From an uncultured Prevotella sp. (GTDB lineage Bacteria; Bacteroidota; Bacteroidia; Bacteroidales; Bacteroidaceae): DNA of 26,007 nt. The position numbers were made by a program, and so were the translations under genes. The first letter of the stretch is position 1; every line of letters begins with the position of its first letter. A model generated the notes under the pieces. The model did no database searches. It was not told the origin of the DNA and was given only the letters and a program-made list of their open reading frames with translations. The stretch is from positions 1 through 26,007 of the forward strand of contig CALBJK010000088.1 of assembly GCA_937892695.1 (NCBI GenBank), in the 5' to 3' direction. Shown here one piece after another: positions 1-8,956 of the stretch.

Positions 1-1388
1 GACGAGAATTCATAAGACGGGTAGGAGCCATGGCTTTGGCTGCTACTGCATCACAAGTGGGCTTGTCAACGACTGCGGCAAAGCCTGAACGTAAAAGCTA
101 TGTTGTGAAAAAGGGCATAAGGGTGGAGCGCGGATGGGACGTCATCGTCGTCGGCGGTGGCCCGGCAGGATGTACTGCTGCAGTGTCGGCTGCACGAGAA
201 GGGGCAAAGACTCTTCTTGTCGAAGCTATGGGTCAGCTCGGAGGTATGGGTACGGCAGGTATGGTACCGGCATGGTGTCCGTTCTCAGACGGAGAAAAAA
301 AGATTTACCGTGGACTGGCCGAACACGTATTCAATGAGTCGAAGAAAGGTGTGCCTCATGAACCTAAGAATAAACTCGACTGGGTAAGTATCAATCCCGA
401 ATATCTGATGCGAGTCTACGATAAGATGGTTACAGACGCAGGCGTTGATGTCTTGTTCTTTTCGCGTATGGCTTCGGTCGAAATGTCGTCAGACGATACT
501 ATCGACATGGTTGTTGTCGCAAATAAGCAAGGTCTTGTCGGGCTGAAAGCCCGAGTGTACGTTGACGCTACGGGTGATGGCGACCTTGCCGTTTGGGCTG
601 GCGCAAAGTATAAACGAGGGTATGGAACAGAAGGCAAATTCCAGAAATCAAGTCTGTGTTTCTCATTTGCCAATGTCGATTCGTACAACTATGAACACGG
701 ACCGAATCTTTATACGTGGAAAGACGAAAACTGCGTTCTCTACAAAGCGATAGCGACGGGCAAGTATCCTTTGGTGGACACTCATTTCTGTAATAACTTT
801 GTCGGACCAGACGTTATACAGTGCAATGCCGGTCATATTGATTTGGACACGACCAATCCGTGGGAAATTTCAAAAGCGATGATTCTCGGTCGTCGTAAAG
901 CCCAACAATATCTCGAAGCTATGCGCGACATGCAGCCTGCAACGTTTGGTGGCTCGTTTGTCGTGAAAACAGCATCGTTGCTGGGAGTGCGTGACAGTCG
1001 GAGGATTGAAGGCGATTATATCTTTACCGGTGCAGACTGGCGTGCGCGAAAGTCGTTCCCAGACGAAATAGGAAGAAATTGCTATTACATAGACATCCAC
1101 AGCGGACATCACAAGCCCGAACATTATAAGAAAGGCGAGTCGCACGGAATACCTTACCGGTGTCTGACACCTAAAGGTTTACGCAACTTGTTGACGGCAG
1201 GACGCTGTATTTCGACAGACGAGGAAGCTTTCGGCAGCACTCGTGTCATGCCTTGTTGTCTAGTTACGGGAGAGGCGGCTGGTATGGCGGCAGCTCATTC
1301 CTTACGGCAACGTCAATGTGATGTACATAATGTGGATACTGATGTCTTGCGTCGTCGGCTACGTGAAGAAGGAGCGTATTTTATGTGA
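1..1388 (+). CDS. FAD-dependent oxidoreductase, 5'-truncated, probable Tat signal
   Basis: The protein belongs to the FAD_oxidored-like flavoproteins. Counting from the ATG at position 30 (452 residues), a dinucleotide-binding motif VGGGPAG lies at residues 41-47, followed by an LLVE strand end and a GGMGTAG loop; a late segment LLTAGRCIS...GEAAGMAAA is the usual second FAD contact. The ATG at 30 is probably not the start. The frame is open to the window edge and reads REFIRRVGA before that methionine, so with MALAATASQVGLSTTAA it looks like a twin-arginine signal with an Ala-rich hydrophobic core. This would place the enzyme in the periplasm. The substrate cannot be told from sequence. The gene stops at TGA 1386-1388, and nothing downstream is clearly co-transcribed. 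Confidence is high for the fold, moderate for Tat export. Confidence 0.85.
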   Translation, partial: REFIRRVGAMALAATASQVGLSTTAAKPERKSYVVKKGIRVERGWDVIVVGGGPAGCTAAVSAAREGAKTLLVEAMGQLGGMGTAGMVPAWCPFSDGEKKIYRGLAEHVFNESKKGVPHEPKNKLDWVSINPEYLMRVYDKMVTDAGVDVLFFSRMASVEMSSDDTIDMVVVANKQGLVGLKARVYVDATGDGDLAVWAGAKYKRGYGTEGKFQKSSLCFSFANVDSYNYEHGPNLYTWKDENCVLYKAIATGKYPLVDTHFCNNFVGPDVIQCNAGHIDLDTTNPWEISKAMILGRRKAQQYLEAMRDMQPATFGGSFVVKTASLLGVRDSRRIEGDYIFTGADWRARKSFPDEIGRNCYYIDIHSGHHKPEHYKKGESHGIPYRCLTPKGLRNLLTAGRCISTDEEAFGSTRVMPCCLVTGEAAGMAAAHSLRQRQCDVHNVDTDVLRRRLREEGAYFM

Positions 1389-1443
1389 ATAAGCATCATC
1401 TATTATTGTAAAAAACTGGCAAAAATAAATTGTTCCATAATTG

Positions 1444-1776
1444 GACTGTCCTCTTTCGCTCATTCTCCATACAACCTTCTTGGCTTCGTCAATCATCTTC
1501 TGGAAGTCGTCGGTGGGTTTGCCGTTCATGTTTGCGGCGTATCTGAGGAGGGCGGCGAAGGCGGTGCGTTCATGTTCTTTATTGCCGGACAGGCCGTAGG
1601 CTTTGGCGAGGTAGTAGAGGGTGGCTGGGCTGTCAGAATTGGCTTTGAGGGCGGCTTCCCATGACGATGCGGCTTGTGGGTAGTCACCCTTCTTTGTAGT
1701 AGGCTTCGCCCTCGTAGCGGCGGATGGTGAACATGACGCTCTTGTCGGGCGTGAGCAGGGCGACGGCGCGCTTCAT
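1444..1776 (-). pseudogene. Frameshifted remnant of a tetratricopeptide-repeat protein
   Basis: On the minus strand an ATG at 1776 opens MKRAVALLTPDKSVMF and continues RRYEGEAYYKEG before a TGA. If one G of the GGG run at 1687-1689 is dropped, the frame continues GDYPQAASSWEAALKAN, then LYYLAKAYGLSGN, a typical TPR helix pair with the W/Y, G, Y and A/L pattern, and ends near DDFQKMIDEAKKVVW. The reading frame then runs without a clear stop towards the flavoprotein gene. The piece is about 110 codons, far shorter than usual TPR proteins, so it is probably the 3' end of a lost gene. A one-base sequencing error is the alternative for the frameshift but would not restore a full gene. Confidence 0.6.
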
Positions 1777-2253
1777 GTTTCTACTTTAAAACGGTGTAAA
1801 GTTTGTTTCCCGTTCTGATGAAATAAGCGAATGGGTTTGATATTTCTGTAATATCAATATAATGGCAATGAAATAGGATGTATCATTTGATGCCATGAAA
1901 CGAGAGTTTACCGATTATTTTCTTGTCTGATAATACTGATAACCCACCAATTATTAGTAAATTTGCATAAAATTGAAATGAATGTCCGTATTTTGCCATA
2001 GAATACAATACGAGTTTAATCAGTCGGCTACGTCCGCTGGGTATTAATTTTCGGGCATCCAGCGTGTAGAGACGACACTCCGGTGCGTCTCCTCAATGGG
2101 CATTACCCATTTCATGCTCAAGAATCAGGATGGCATTCCACAAGGGAGACGCACCGGAGTGGCGTCTCTACACGTTGGGTGGCATTCCTCTTTGATATTG
2201 GCATGATGCGGAATATTTATTAACTGAAAGTGTTATTTACATAAATTTGTTGA
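1777..2253. other. Gene-free AT-rich spacer before the SNF2 gene
   Basis: No convincing gene is visible. It holds a small perfect hairpin with 8-nt arms TTGATATT/AATATCAA at 1837-1857, one match to the Bacteroidetes -7 box (TAAATTTG, 1958-1965) that could start a long SNF2 transcript, and the 112-bp inverted-repeat element described separately. A second TAAATTTG at 2242-2249 lies too close to the ATG at 2254 for a normal leader. Confidence 0.4.
2063..2174. repeat. Hairpin repeat element, copy 1 (intact 30-nt arms)
   Basis: Left arm 2063-2092 and right arm 2145-2174 are reverse complements over 30 nt with a single mismatch. The arm core is TAGAGACG-CACTCCGGTGCGTCTCC. The interior is about 52 nt. 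The right flank carries GGTGGCATTCC. The same arms recur at 19836-19940, 20007-20123, 20490-20518 and, decayed, at 21984-22019. No ORF lies inside, so it is a non-coding palindromic element of MITE or REP type rather than an insertion sequence. Confidence 0.85.
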
Positions 2254-5040
2254 ATGGATAAACAAAAAGAAGATTTCCTACCACTGTTCAAGATAAACGA
2301 AATGCCATGGAAAAGTAAGGCCAAAGCCTATACAAAATGCTTTTTTCAGATAGCCTTCGACGACAAAGGGGCGTATGTTATGGTCGTTGATGACAAAGGC
2401 AATGAAATATTTCCCGACTATAGGCAATATTCCGGACACGAGCTTGCAACTCTGCAGTCGCTGGAAAGGATAAAGGATGAGATGTCCATGGATATTTCTT
2501 GGGACGATGAGCCGGAACGTATCTATTTGCATGACCATCCGTATCTGCTGTACGAACTTCTGCATTGCATCAATCTGGTGACCCAGAAAGGTACGGCTAT
2601 CGTTGTGTCGCAGGATTGTGCAACTGTCAGGCTCTCCATCGACAATGACGGCAAACAATTGCATACTGCACTGAAGATGGCTGGCGGTTTCGGCGAGACA
2701 GTCGACTTTCATTTGCTTTCCGACACGTTCGTGATGGTAGGAAACACTATTTATCCAATACAGTCGTTGGGCAGCAACTACAGGATGCTTTCATATTTTG
2801 TATCGACTATTCCTTTGGAATTGCAGGAACAGTTCTTTTCCGTATTCTTCTCTTACATCACCAACGTCGCGCTGGATTATGACGACTACGAAGTAGAATG
2901 GTCAGACAGTGGGGTAGAGGCTCGGCCGACACTTATATTTGAAAAGGTCGATGCCGACAATGCCCTCTATCTACGTCTGACTTACAGTGTCCCTGGTATG
3001 GATTTTGACTTTCTCCGGCGTTTTTCTCCGCAATACATTGCAACGGTTACGCCGGAACATGTGGTAGAATTGCGGCACATCATGTATAGTAGTGATGGCG
3101 GCGATGCCGAGGCTCTGAGCAAGAAGATTATGAGTTACGCTCCCAATGCTGCTGCAAGAAAAGAGGTCTACGAAGAAGACGGGCTTTTCATCATACCGCA
3201 GAACGTAGCCGGACCGTTCCTTCTACGCTCGTTGCCCCAACTTGTACACGACTATCATCTGCTCGGTGCAGACAAGTTGAAGGAGTATAAAGTAAAAGCT
3301 GTACAGCCGTCGCTGAAAGTAAGTTTGGGGTCGGGTATCGATTTCCTCGAAGGCGATGCCGACGTGACGCTGGGGGACGAGACGTTTTCGCTTGCCTCTT
3401 TTCTACAGCAATACAAGAAACAACGGTATATCACTCTTTCTGACGGCGACCGTGCCATTATCGATGACAGCTATGTCCGTCGGCTAGAACGCATCTTTCA
3501 TAAGGGTAGGGGTAAGAACGGTTTCAGAGTGTCTTTCTTCGATTTGCCCGATGTGGAGAATCTTCTCAACCAACGTCTTGAGGGTGCCGCGTTCAAACGT
3601 CACCGTGAGTTGTTCGAGGGTTTCGATAAACTGAAGGACGAACGGCTGAGTCTGAAACAGGTAAATGCCAAGCTGCGCCCATATCAGATGTATGGGGTGA
3701 AGTGGATGGACTATCTCTACAAGAACGGTATGGGCGGATGTCTTGCCGACGATATGGGTCTTGGAAAGACGCTCCAGGCCATATCCCTGCTAACGCTCCA
3801 TGCCCAGGATTCGAAACTGCCGTCGCTCATAGTGATGCCCCGCAGTTTGCTGTTCAACTGGCAGAACGAGCTTCGGCGTTTTGCCCCTCAGCTTTCGGTC
3901 TACACTTATTATTCCTCTGACCGTGACATGACCGAGGCCAAGAAGACAGATGTGGTTCTGACGACCTACGCAATGGTGCGCAATGACGTAGAAGACTTTA
4001 GGAAAGAAGATTTCAACATGGTTATCCTCGACGAGTCGCAAGCCATCAAGAATGTCGGTGCGCAAGTCACCCAGGCCGTCTGTCTGCTGAACGCCAAACA
4101 TCGGTTTGCGCTCAGCGGAACACCCGTAGAGAATAACCTTACCGAACTTTATTCCCTATTCCGCTTTCTCAATCCGGCCATGTTCGGTACTCTGGACGAG
4201 TTCAACGCCCGATACACTGTTCCCATTCAGAAGGACAACGACAAGGACACCTTGCGCAGCCTACGCGCAAAGATATTTCCCTTCATGCTCCGTCGGCTGA
4301 AGAAGGATGTGCTCAAAGACCTTCCAGATCGCATAGAACAGACAATCTACGTCGATATGGATTCGGAACAGGCACGTTTCTACGAGCAGCGGCGAAGTTA
4401 TTTCTACGACCAGGTGCAGCGTACCATTGCCGCAGAGGGCGTGAACAAATCGCAGTTTGTCATGTTCCAGGCTTTGAGCGAACTGCGACGTATAGCATCT
4501 GTTCCTGAGAGCCTGAGTGACGGAAGGTTGAAGTCGCCTAAGGTTGAGCAGTTGGTCGAAAATCTGAGCGAGGCTGTGGGCAACGGCCATAAGGTGGTGG
4601 CCTTTTTCAATTTTATAGCCGGAATCGAACTGGTAGGCGACAGGCTCGACGCTCTTGGCATCGACTATGTGTGCATGACGGGTTCGACGCGCGACAGGCA
4701 GAGTCTTGTCGACCGATTCCAGAACGACAAGCACTGCAAGGTGTTCCTTATGACTCTGAAGACAGGGGGCGTAGGACTGAATCTTGTTGCAGCCGACACG
4801 GTATTCATCGTTGAACCGTGGTGGAACAAAGCTGCCGAGGAGCAGGCCGTAAACCGTCTTCACCGCATAGGCCAAAAGCAGAAAGTGCTTAGCTATTCGA
4901 TGATTACGCGCGGTACAATAGAAGAGAAAATCCAGCTGCTGCAACAGCAGAAAAGCGAACTGCTCGCCGGGTTGATAGGCAACGATGCCTCGTCGACAAA
5001 ACAGCTTACCGAGGAGGACATACGCTTTATATTAGGATAG
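2254..5040 (+). CDS. SNF2-family DNA helicase/translocase
   Basis: This is a 928-residue superfamily 2 ATPase expected to translocate on double-stranded DNA and remodel DNA-protein complexes. The C-terminal half carries the motor: motif I DDMGLGKT at residues 499-506, motif II DESQ at 593-596 (in place of the classic DEAH), motif III SGTPVEN at 621-627, a GGVGLNL motif V and motif VI NRLHRIGQ at 867-874. The N-terminal 450 residues are less conserved; around 350-420 they resemble the bacterial SNF2-associated region (GSGIDFLEGD...DGDRAI). No SWIM zinc finger or nuclease domain is seen. The stop overlaps a possible GTG start of the next gene (TAGTG), so the two are probably translated together. 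A -7-like box TAAATTTG at 2242-2249 would start transcription at or after the ATG, so the start could instead be Met17 (2302). The cellular role is unknown; DNA repair, transcription recycling and phage defence are all possible. Confidence 0.93.
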   Translation: MDKQKEDFLPLFKINEMPWKSKAKAYTKCFFQIAFDDKGAYVMVVDDKGNEIFPDYRQYSGHELATLQSLERIKDEMSMDISWDDEPERIYLHDHPYLLYELLHCINLVTQKGTAIVVSQDCATVRLSIDNDGKQLHTALKMAGGFGETVDFHLLSDTFVMVGNTIYPIQSLGSNYRMLSYFVSTIPLELQEQFFSVFFSYITNVALDYDDYEVEWSDSGVEARPTLIFEKVDADNALYLRLTYSVPGMDFDFLRRFSPQYIATVTPEHVVELRHIMYSSDGGDAEALSKKIMSYAPNAAARKEVYEEDGLFIIPQNVAGPFLLRSLPQLVHDYHLLGADKLKEYKVKAVQPSLKVSLGSGIDFLEGDADVTLGDETFSLASFLQQYKKQRYITLSDGDRAIIDDSYVRRLERIFHKGRGKNGFRVSFFDLPDVENLLNQRLEGAAFKRHRELFEGFDKLKDERLSLKQVNAKLRPYQMYGVKWMDYLYKNGMGGCLADDMGLGKTLQAISLLTLHAQDSKLPSLIVMPRSLLFNWQNELRRFAPQLSVYTYYSSDRDMTEAKKTDVVLTTYAMVRNDVEDFRKEDFNMVILDESQAIKNVGAQVTQAVCLLNAKHRFALSGTPVENNLTELYSLFRFLNPAMFGTLDEFNARYTVPIQKDNDKDTLRSLRAKIFPFMLRRLKKDVLKDLPDRIEQTIYVDMDSEQARFYEQRRSYFYDQVQRTIAAEGVNKSQFVMFQALSELRRIASVPESLSDGRLKSPKVEQLVENLSEAVGNGHKVVAFFNFIAGIELVGDRLDALGIDYVCMTGSTRDRQSLVDRFQNDKHCKVFLMTLKTGGVGLNLVAADTVFIVEPWWNKAAEEQAVNRLHRIGQKQKVLSYSMITRGTIEEKIQLLQQQKSELLAGLIGNDASSTKQLTEEDIRFILG

Positions 5041-5063
5041 TGGAGCTTAAAAACACTGTAAAA

Positions 5064-6923
5064 ATGGACAGCTTATTAAAAGATAAAGATATTAAAGAGA
5101 GAAAAACATTGTTTGCCGTAAATAGTGACAATCAGGAATTTATGAAAAAGAGCCTGTCTTCCATTTCGGCTGAACTTCTGACAAGCTACTGCTCTGCCAT
5201 TAACGATATATTCATGACTTTTTATGTCGACTACGATGACGACGGTGTAATAAAGGACATTTCACAGTGTAAGCCTGTGTACTCTTATCTTACGAATACC
5301 GGAAAGCGTAAGAAATCGATTGACTTGGCTTTTTTGTCCTTCTTTTTTGCCGATAGTCGCAATTTCGGTGTATATATGGACATGTTGTCTGAAAAGGAAA
5401 AGGAAGTGTGGAAATATGTCGTTGACAATTTCTTCATCGACGAATCGGCATTCCGTGATATCATAGGCAAGGGCTTTTACAAGAAAAAACATTTATGGTA
5501 TTACAGTTACAGATTATCTGACATAAATGAGTCATTGCTGTTCTTTTACATAGAAGATGTCTTAGAAAACCAGAAGGGGCGGCTTTTTTATTATGCTGTA
5601 TTTGGCCCGTTTGTACGATCTTTGGCTTATGACTACTTCTATCCCGGCAAAGGGTGGAAGGCAGCCGATAATCTTAAACAGGACAACAGCTTGTACTTAG
5701 TTACAGACTCGGAACAAGAAATCAGCAGACTGTTTCTGCTGATAAAAACGCTGTACAATACAAACAAACTCACCCTAGGCAAGGCCGGAAGACTGTTGCA
5801 GGCACAACGCAATATGGCAATGAAGCAGTTGGAAATAAAAGAGTATTTTCCGCATTCTGAGTATAAAGAACAATCATCGCTCCGCACCCAATTCATGATT
5901 ACTCCATTGTTGTATTATTTCGACAGAAAGGGTTCGGACAACTTTAAGCCATACCCCGAACAGATAAAAGCTGCTATTGAAGAATTTATAGAGCAGTCTG
6001 AAGAGTATTTCAGTTTTTTCCTTCCCCATATGAAAGGTTTGAAGGAACCTCAATATTTTGATGTGTCAGCTGTCTGCGACTCCATTCTCGAAATGTTAAA
6101 GGAGTTACCGGAAGGATGGGTGTCGGTTGATGCGATAGTAAGCAAGATGAAAGGACTTGTATGCAGCTATTACTTCTATACCTTTTATCTGATGACTGAA
6201 TTCCAGCGTTTGAAAATAGAGAATAAAAAGACAGGCATAAAGTTGGCATTTGGCAAAACGAATTCTGAATTGTTCGTACCGTTTGTAAAGGCTTTTCTTC
6301 TTATGTTAAATTCGTTGGGAGCTTTAGACGTGGCTATTGATGAACCTCAAAAAACGGACAAGTCGTTTGTCGAACCGTTAAGGTATATTCGATTGACTGC
6401 CTTCGGACGGTACGTATGTGGCCAGACTGAAAAATATACTCCCGTAAAGCTTAAGCAGGAAAAGTTCTACGAGTTAGACTCTACGATGCTTGTCATCCGT
6501 GTCTTGTCTGATAAGAATCCTTTCAAGGCATTGCTTGACGACGTGGCGACGTATATCGGGGCAAACCGTTACAAGGTGACAGCCGACAGTTTCTTGAAGA
6601 ACTGTGTTGTTGAAGAAAACGTTGAAGAACGGATCGATGGTCTTAAGGGTATAATAGATGCAGAATCTTTGCCTCCTGTCTGGCAGAATTTCTTCACGAT
6701 GCTGAGAAGTAAGCATTCGCCGATGAAGCGGCAGAAACAAAATGCGTATAGAGTCTACAAAGTGAATAATGATGACAAGGACTTGCTGCATGCGCTTGTG
6801 ACGGATAACTTCCTCAAACAACGTGTTGTCAGGGCTGAAGGTTTTATGATTCTCATCAAGAAGGAAAACGTGGCGGAAGTCATGCAGCGGCTGAAGCATT
6901 TCGGTTATGTCGTATCTGAATAG
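5064..6923 (+). CDS. Unrecognised protein coupled to SNF2 helicase
   Basis: The protein is 619 residues from the ATG at 5064, or 627 from a GTG at 5040 that overlaps the helicase stop by one base. I do not recognise a family. It is rich in Lys, Phe, Tyr and Leu, has no signal peptide or membrane segment, and is probably cytoplasmic and helical. The last ~60 residues (YRVYKVNNDDKDLLHALV..., ending LKHFGYVVSE) faintly resemble a helicase-associated domain in which a value read-out strand is followed by an ELxxxLxxxGY helix; this is a weak impression. Tight coupling to the SNF2 gene with a shared downstream terminator suggests the two act together, perhaps as a complex. Base composition is more AT-rich than the helicase gene. 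Confidence 0.85.
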   Translation: MDSLLKDKDIKERKTLFAVNSDNQEFMKKSLSSISAELLTSYCSAINDIFMTFYVDYDDDGVIKDISQCKPVYSYLTNTGKRKKSIDLAFLSFFFADSRNFGVYMDMLSEKEKEVWKYVVDNFFIDESAFRDIIGKGFYKKKHLWYYSYRLSDINESLLFFYIEDVLENQKGRLFYYAVFGPFVRSLAYDYFYPGKGWKAADNLKQDNSLYLVTDSEQEISRLFLLIKTLYNTNKLTLGKAGRLLQAQRNMAMKQLEIKEYFPHSEYKEQSSLRTQFMITPLLYYFDRKGSDNFKPYPEQIKAAIEEFIEQSEEYFSFFLPHMKGLKEPQYFDVSAVCDSILEMLKELPEGWVSVDAIVSKMKGLVCSYYFYTFYLMTEFQRLKIENKKTGIKLAFGKTNSELFVPFVKAFLLMLNSLGALDVAIDEPQKTDKSFVEPLRYIRLTAFGRYVCGQTEKYTPVKLKQEKFYELDSTMLVIRVLSDKNPFKALLDDVATYIGANRYKVTADSFLKNCVVEENVEERIDGLKGIIDAESLPPVWQNFFTMLRSKHSPMKRQKQNAYRVYKVNNDDKDLLHALVTDNFLKQRVVRAEGFMILIKKENVAEVMQRLKHFGYVVSE

Positions 6924-6948
6924 CCGCTGGATTTTGAATAGACAACAA

Positions 6949-6984
6949 AAAACGGTCTGCATCCGTAAGGGTGCAGACCGTTTT
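6949..6984. terminator. Strong bidirectional terminator hairpin
   Basis: A 16-bp stem, AAAACGGTCTGCATCC pairing with GGGTGCAGACCGTTTT (one G-T pair), is closed by a GTAA tetraloop of the GNRA type. The A-run on one side and T-run on the other give a U-tract on both strands. It sits between the convergent partner gene (ends 6923) and pckA (ends 7043) and should stop both transcripts. Confidence 0.9.
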
Positions 6985-7042
6985 AGTTATTGAGTAAAAT
7001 GCGTAACTGCCATGAGGCAGAACCGCACCTTATTGTTCGAGA

Positions 7043-8656
7043 TTAGAGCTGAGGACCGGCAGCTACGAGAGCCTTGCCGTCTGCATTGCTTTCATACTTC
7101 TTGAAGTTCTTTATAAAGCGTGCAGCAAGATCCTTGGCTTTCTTGTCCCATTCTGATGCGTCCTTGTAGGTGTCACGCGGGTCGAGGATGTGAGAATCAA
7201 CACCTTCGAGCTGTGTAGGAACAACGAAGTTGAAGTAAGGAATTGTCTTCGTGGGAGCCTTGTCGATAGAGTGGTCGAGGATGGCGTCGATGATACCACG
7301 TGTGTCGCGGATTGAGATACGCTTGCCTGTTCCGTTCCAACCGGTGTTGACCAGATATGCCTTAGCACCGCTCTTCTCCATGTGACGAACCAGCTCATGA
7401 GCATACTTTGTAGGATGCAGCTCCAGGAATGCCTGGCCGAAGCAAGCTGAGAATGTAGGAGTAGGTTCTGTGATGCCGCGCTCTGTGCCGGCCAGCTTAG
7501 CTGTGAAGCCAGAGAGGAAGTAGTACTTGGTCTGCTCCTTGCTCAGGATAGATACAGGAGGCAGAACGCCGAATGCGTCGGCTGACAGGAAGATAACCTG
7601 CTTTGCAGCGGGACCGTGGCTGATAGGACGAACGATGCCCTTGATGTGGTAGATAGGATAAGAAACACGAGTATTCTCGGTTACGCTCTTGTCCTTGAAG
7701 TCTATCTTGCCTTCCTTGTCAACGGTAACGTTTTCGAGCAGTGCGTCGCGTGTGATTGCGCCGTAGATGTCAGGCTCGGCAACGGGGTCGAGGTTGATAA
7801 CCTTAGCGTAGCAACCGCCTTCGTAGTTGAACACGCCGTTGTCGTCCCATCCGTGCTCGTCGTCACCGATGAGCAGACGCTTCGGGTCGGTCGAAAGGGT
7901 GGTCTTACCTGTACCAGACAGACCGAAGAAGATAGCGGTGTTCTCACCCTTCTTGTCTGTGTTGGCTGAGCAGTGCATCGAAGCTATGCCGCGAAGAGGC
8001 ATGAAGTAGTTCATCATAGAGAACATACCTTTCTTCATTTCACCGCCGTACCATGTGTTGATGATTACCTGCTCCTTGCTTGTTACGTTGAATACAACGG
8101 CAGTCTCAGAGTGAAGACCGAGTTCCTTCCAGTTCTCAACCTTTGCCTTAGATGCGTTGTAAACGACGAAGTCAGGTTCCTGGTCGAATTCTTCCTCATT
8201 CTTCGGACGGATGAACATGTTGGTCACGAAGTGAGCCTGCCATGCTACCTCTACAATGAAGCGAACCTTCATACGGGTGTCTTTGTTTGCACCGCAGAAG
8301 CCATCTACAACATACAGCTTCTTGTTAGAAAGCTCTTTCTTTGCTATTTCCTTGACAGCACTCCATGCTTCCTTGGTAGCGCGGTGGTTGTCGTTGGGAT
8401 ATTCGTCAGAAGTCCACCATACAGTGTCGTGAGACGTTTCGTCGTCAACGATGAACTTGTCCTTAGGCGAACGGCCGGTGTAGATGCCGGTGAATACGTC
8501 TACTGCGCCAAGTTCTGTCTCGTGGCCTACCTCGAAGCCTTCAAGACCTTCTTTGGTCTCCTCGTTGAACAATACCTCATAAGTAGGATTGTAGAGCACT
8601 TCTGTTGTGCCTTTGATTCCATACTTCTCTAAAACTGACTTATCAAACTTTGCCAT
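7043..8656 (-). CDS. pckA: Phosphoenolpyruvate carboxykinase (ATP)
   Basis: PEP carboxykinase interconverts oxaloacetate + ATP with PEP + CO2 + ADP; in fermenting Bacteroidales it often runs towards oxaloacetate, feeding succinate and propionate formation. The 537-residue length fits the ATP-type family. Visible motifs are the substrate loop GRSPKDKF at 61-68, the P-loop GLSGTGKT at 245-252 with Lys251, and the metal/kinase-2 segment GDDEHGW at 264-270. The protein starts MAKFDKSVLEKYGI, and no other start is plausible. It is cytoplasmic and monocistronic, read divergently from upp, with a -7 box about 60 bp upstream and the strong hairpin at 6949-6984 downstream. Codon use is that of a highly expressed gene. 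Confidence 0.98.
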   Translation of the reverse strand: MAKFDKSVLEKYGIKGTTEVLYNPTYEVLFNEETKEGLEGFEVGHETELGAVDVFTGIYTGRSPKDKFIVDDETSHDTVWWTSDEYPNDNHRATKEAWSAVKEIAKKELSNKKLYVVDGFCGANKDTRMKVRFIVEVAWQAHFVTNMFIRPKNEEEFDQEPDFVVYNASKAKVENWKELGLHSETAVVFNVTSKEQVIINTWYGGEMKKGMFSMMNYFMPLRGIASMHCSANTDKKGENTAIFFGLSGTGKTTLSTDPKRLLIGDDEHGWDDNGVFNYEGGCYAKVINLDPVAEPDIYGAITRDALLENVTVDKEGKIDFKDKSVTENTRVSYPIYHIKGIVRPISHGPAAKQVIFLSADAFGVLPPVSILSKEQTKYYFLSGFTAKLAGTERGITEPTPTFSACFGQAFLELHPTKYAHELVRHMEKSGAKAYLVNTGWNGTGKRISIRDTRGIIDAILDHSIDKAPTKTIPYFNFVVPTQLEGVDSHILDPRDTYKDASEWDKKAKDLAARFIKNFKKYESNADGKALVAAGPQL

Positions 8657-8714
8657 TTTGATTAAATATTTAGAAGTAAAAATGATATCCTATATGTGGT
8701 CTCTAAAACCGTCG

Positions 8715-8722
8715 CAAAGTTA
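8715..8722 (-). promoter_or_regulatory. -7 promoter box of pckA
   Basis: On the minus strand TAACTTTG matches the Bacteroidetes -7 consensus TAnnTTTG. Initiation would fall near 8707, giving a leader of about 50 nt. No clear TTTG at the -33 position was found. Confidence 0.5.
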
Positions 8723-8862
8723 TTAAAAAAGTGGACAACCGCGTAATGCTGGCACGTCAAAAAAAAATAACAGATAATCTTTTTTGTGTTAAAGAGTATG
8801 AAAAAGCAACGGCTCTGCGGGCGTTTGCAAATCGGACATGGCAAACAGACATTCTTTTTCAT

Positions 8863-8870
8863 TACTTTTG
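8863..8870 (+). promoter_or_regulatory. -7 promoter box of upp
   Basis: TACTTTTG fits TAnnTTTG and would start a leader of about 80 nt before the ATG at 8957. The -33 box is not clear. The rest of the 300-bp gap between the divergent genes holds only AT-rich sequence, including an A9 run near 8761. Confidence 0.4.
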
Positions 8871-8956
8871 TATGATGAATGGTATTTGCTTTACGCCAGT
8901 GCCGTTCGATAAATAATGTGGCATGGTGTCCTTTCATTGCTAAACCAATAAGATAA

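Noticed and set aside
2242..2249. TAAATTTG as the SNF2 promoter
   Set aside because: Initiation would fall on or after the ATG at 2254, and no -33 box is seen at the right spacing; kept only as a remark on the start choice.
7616..8632. Plus-strand frames opposite pckA
   Set aside because: They mirror the codon pattern of pckA and have no recognisable domain.
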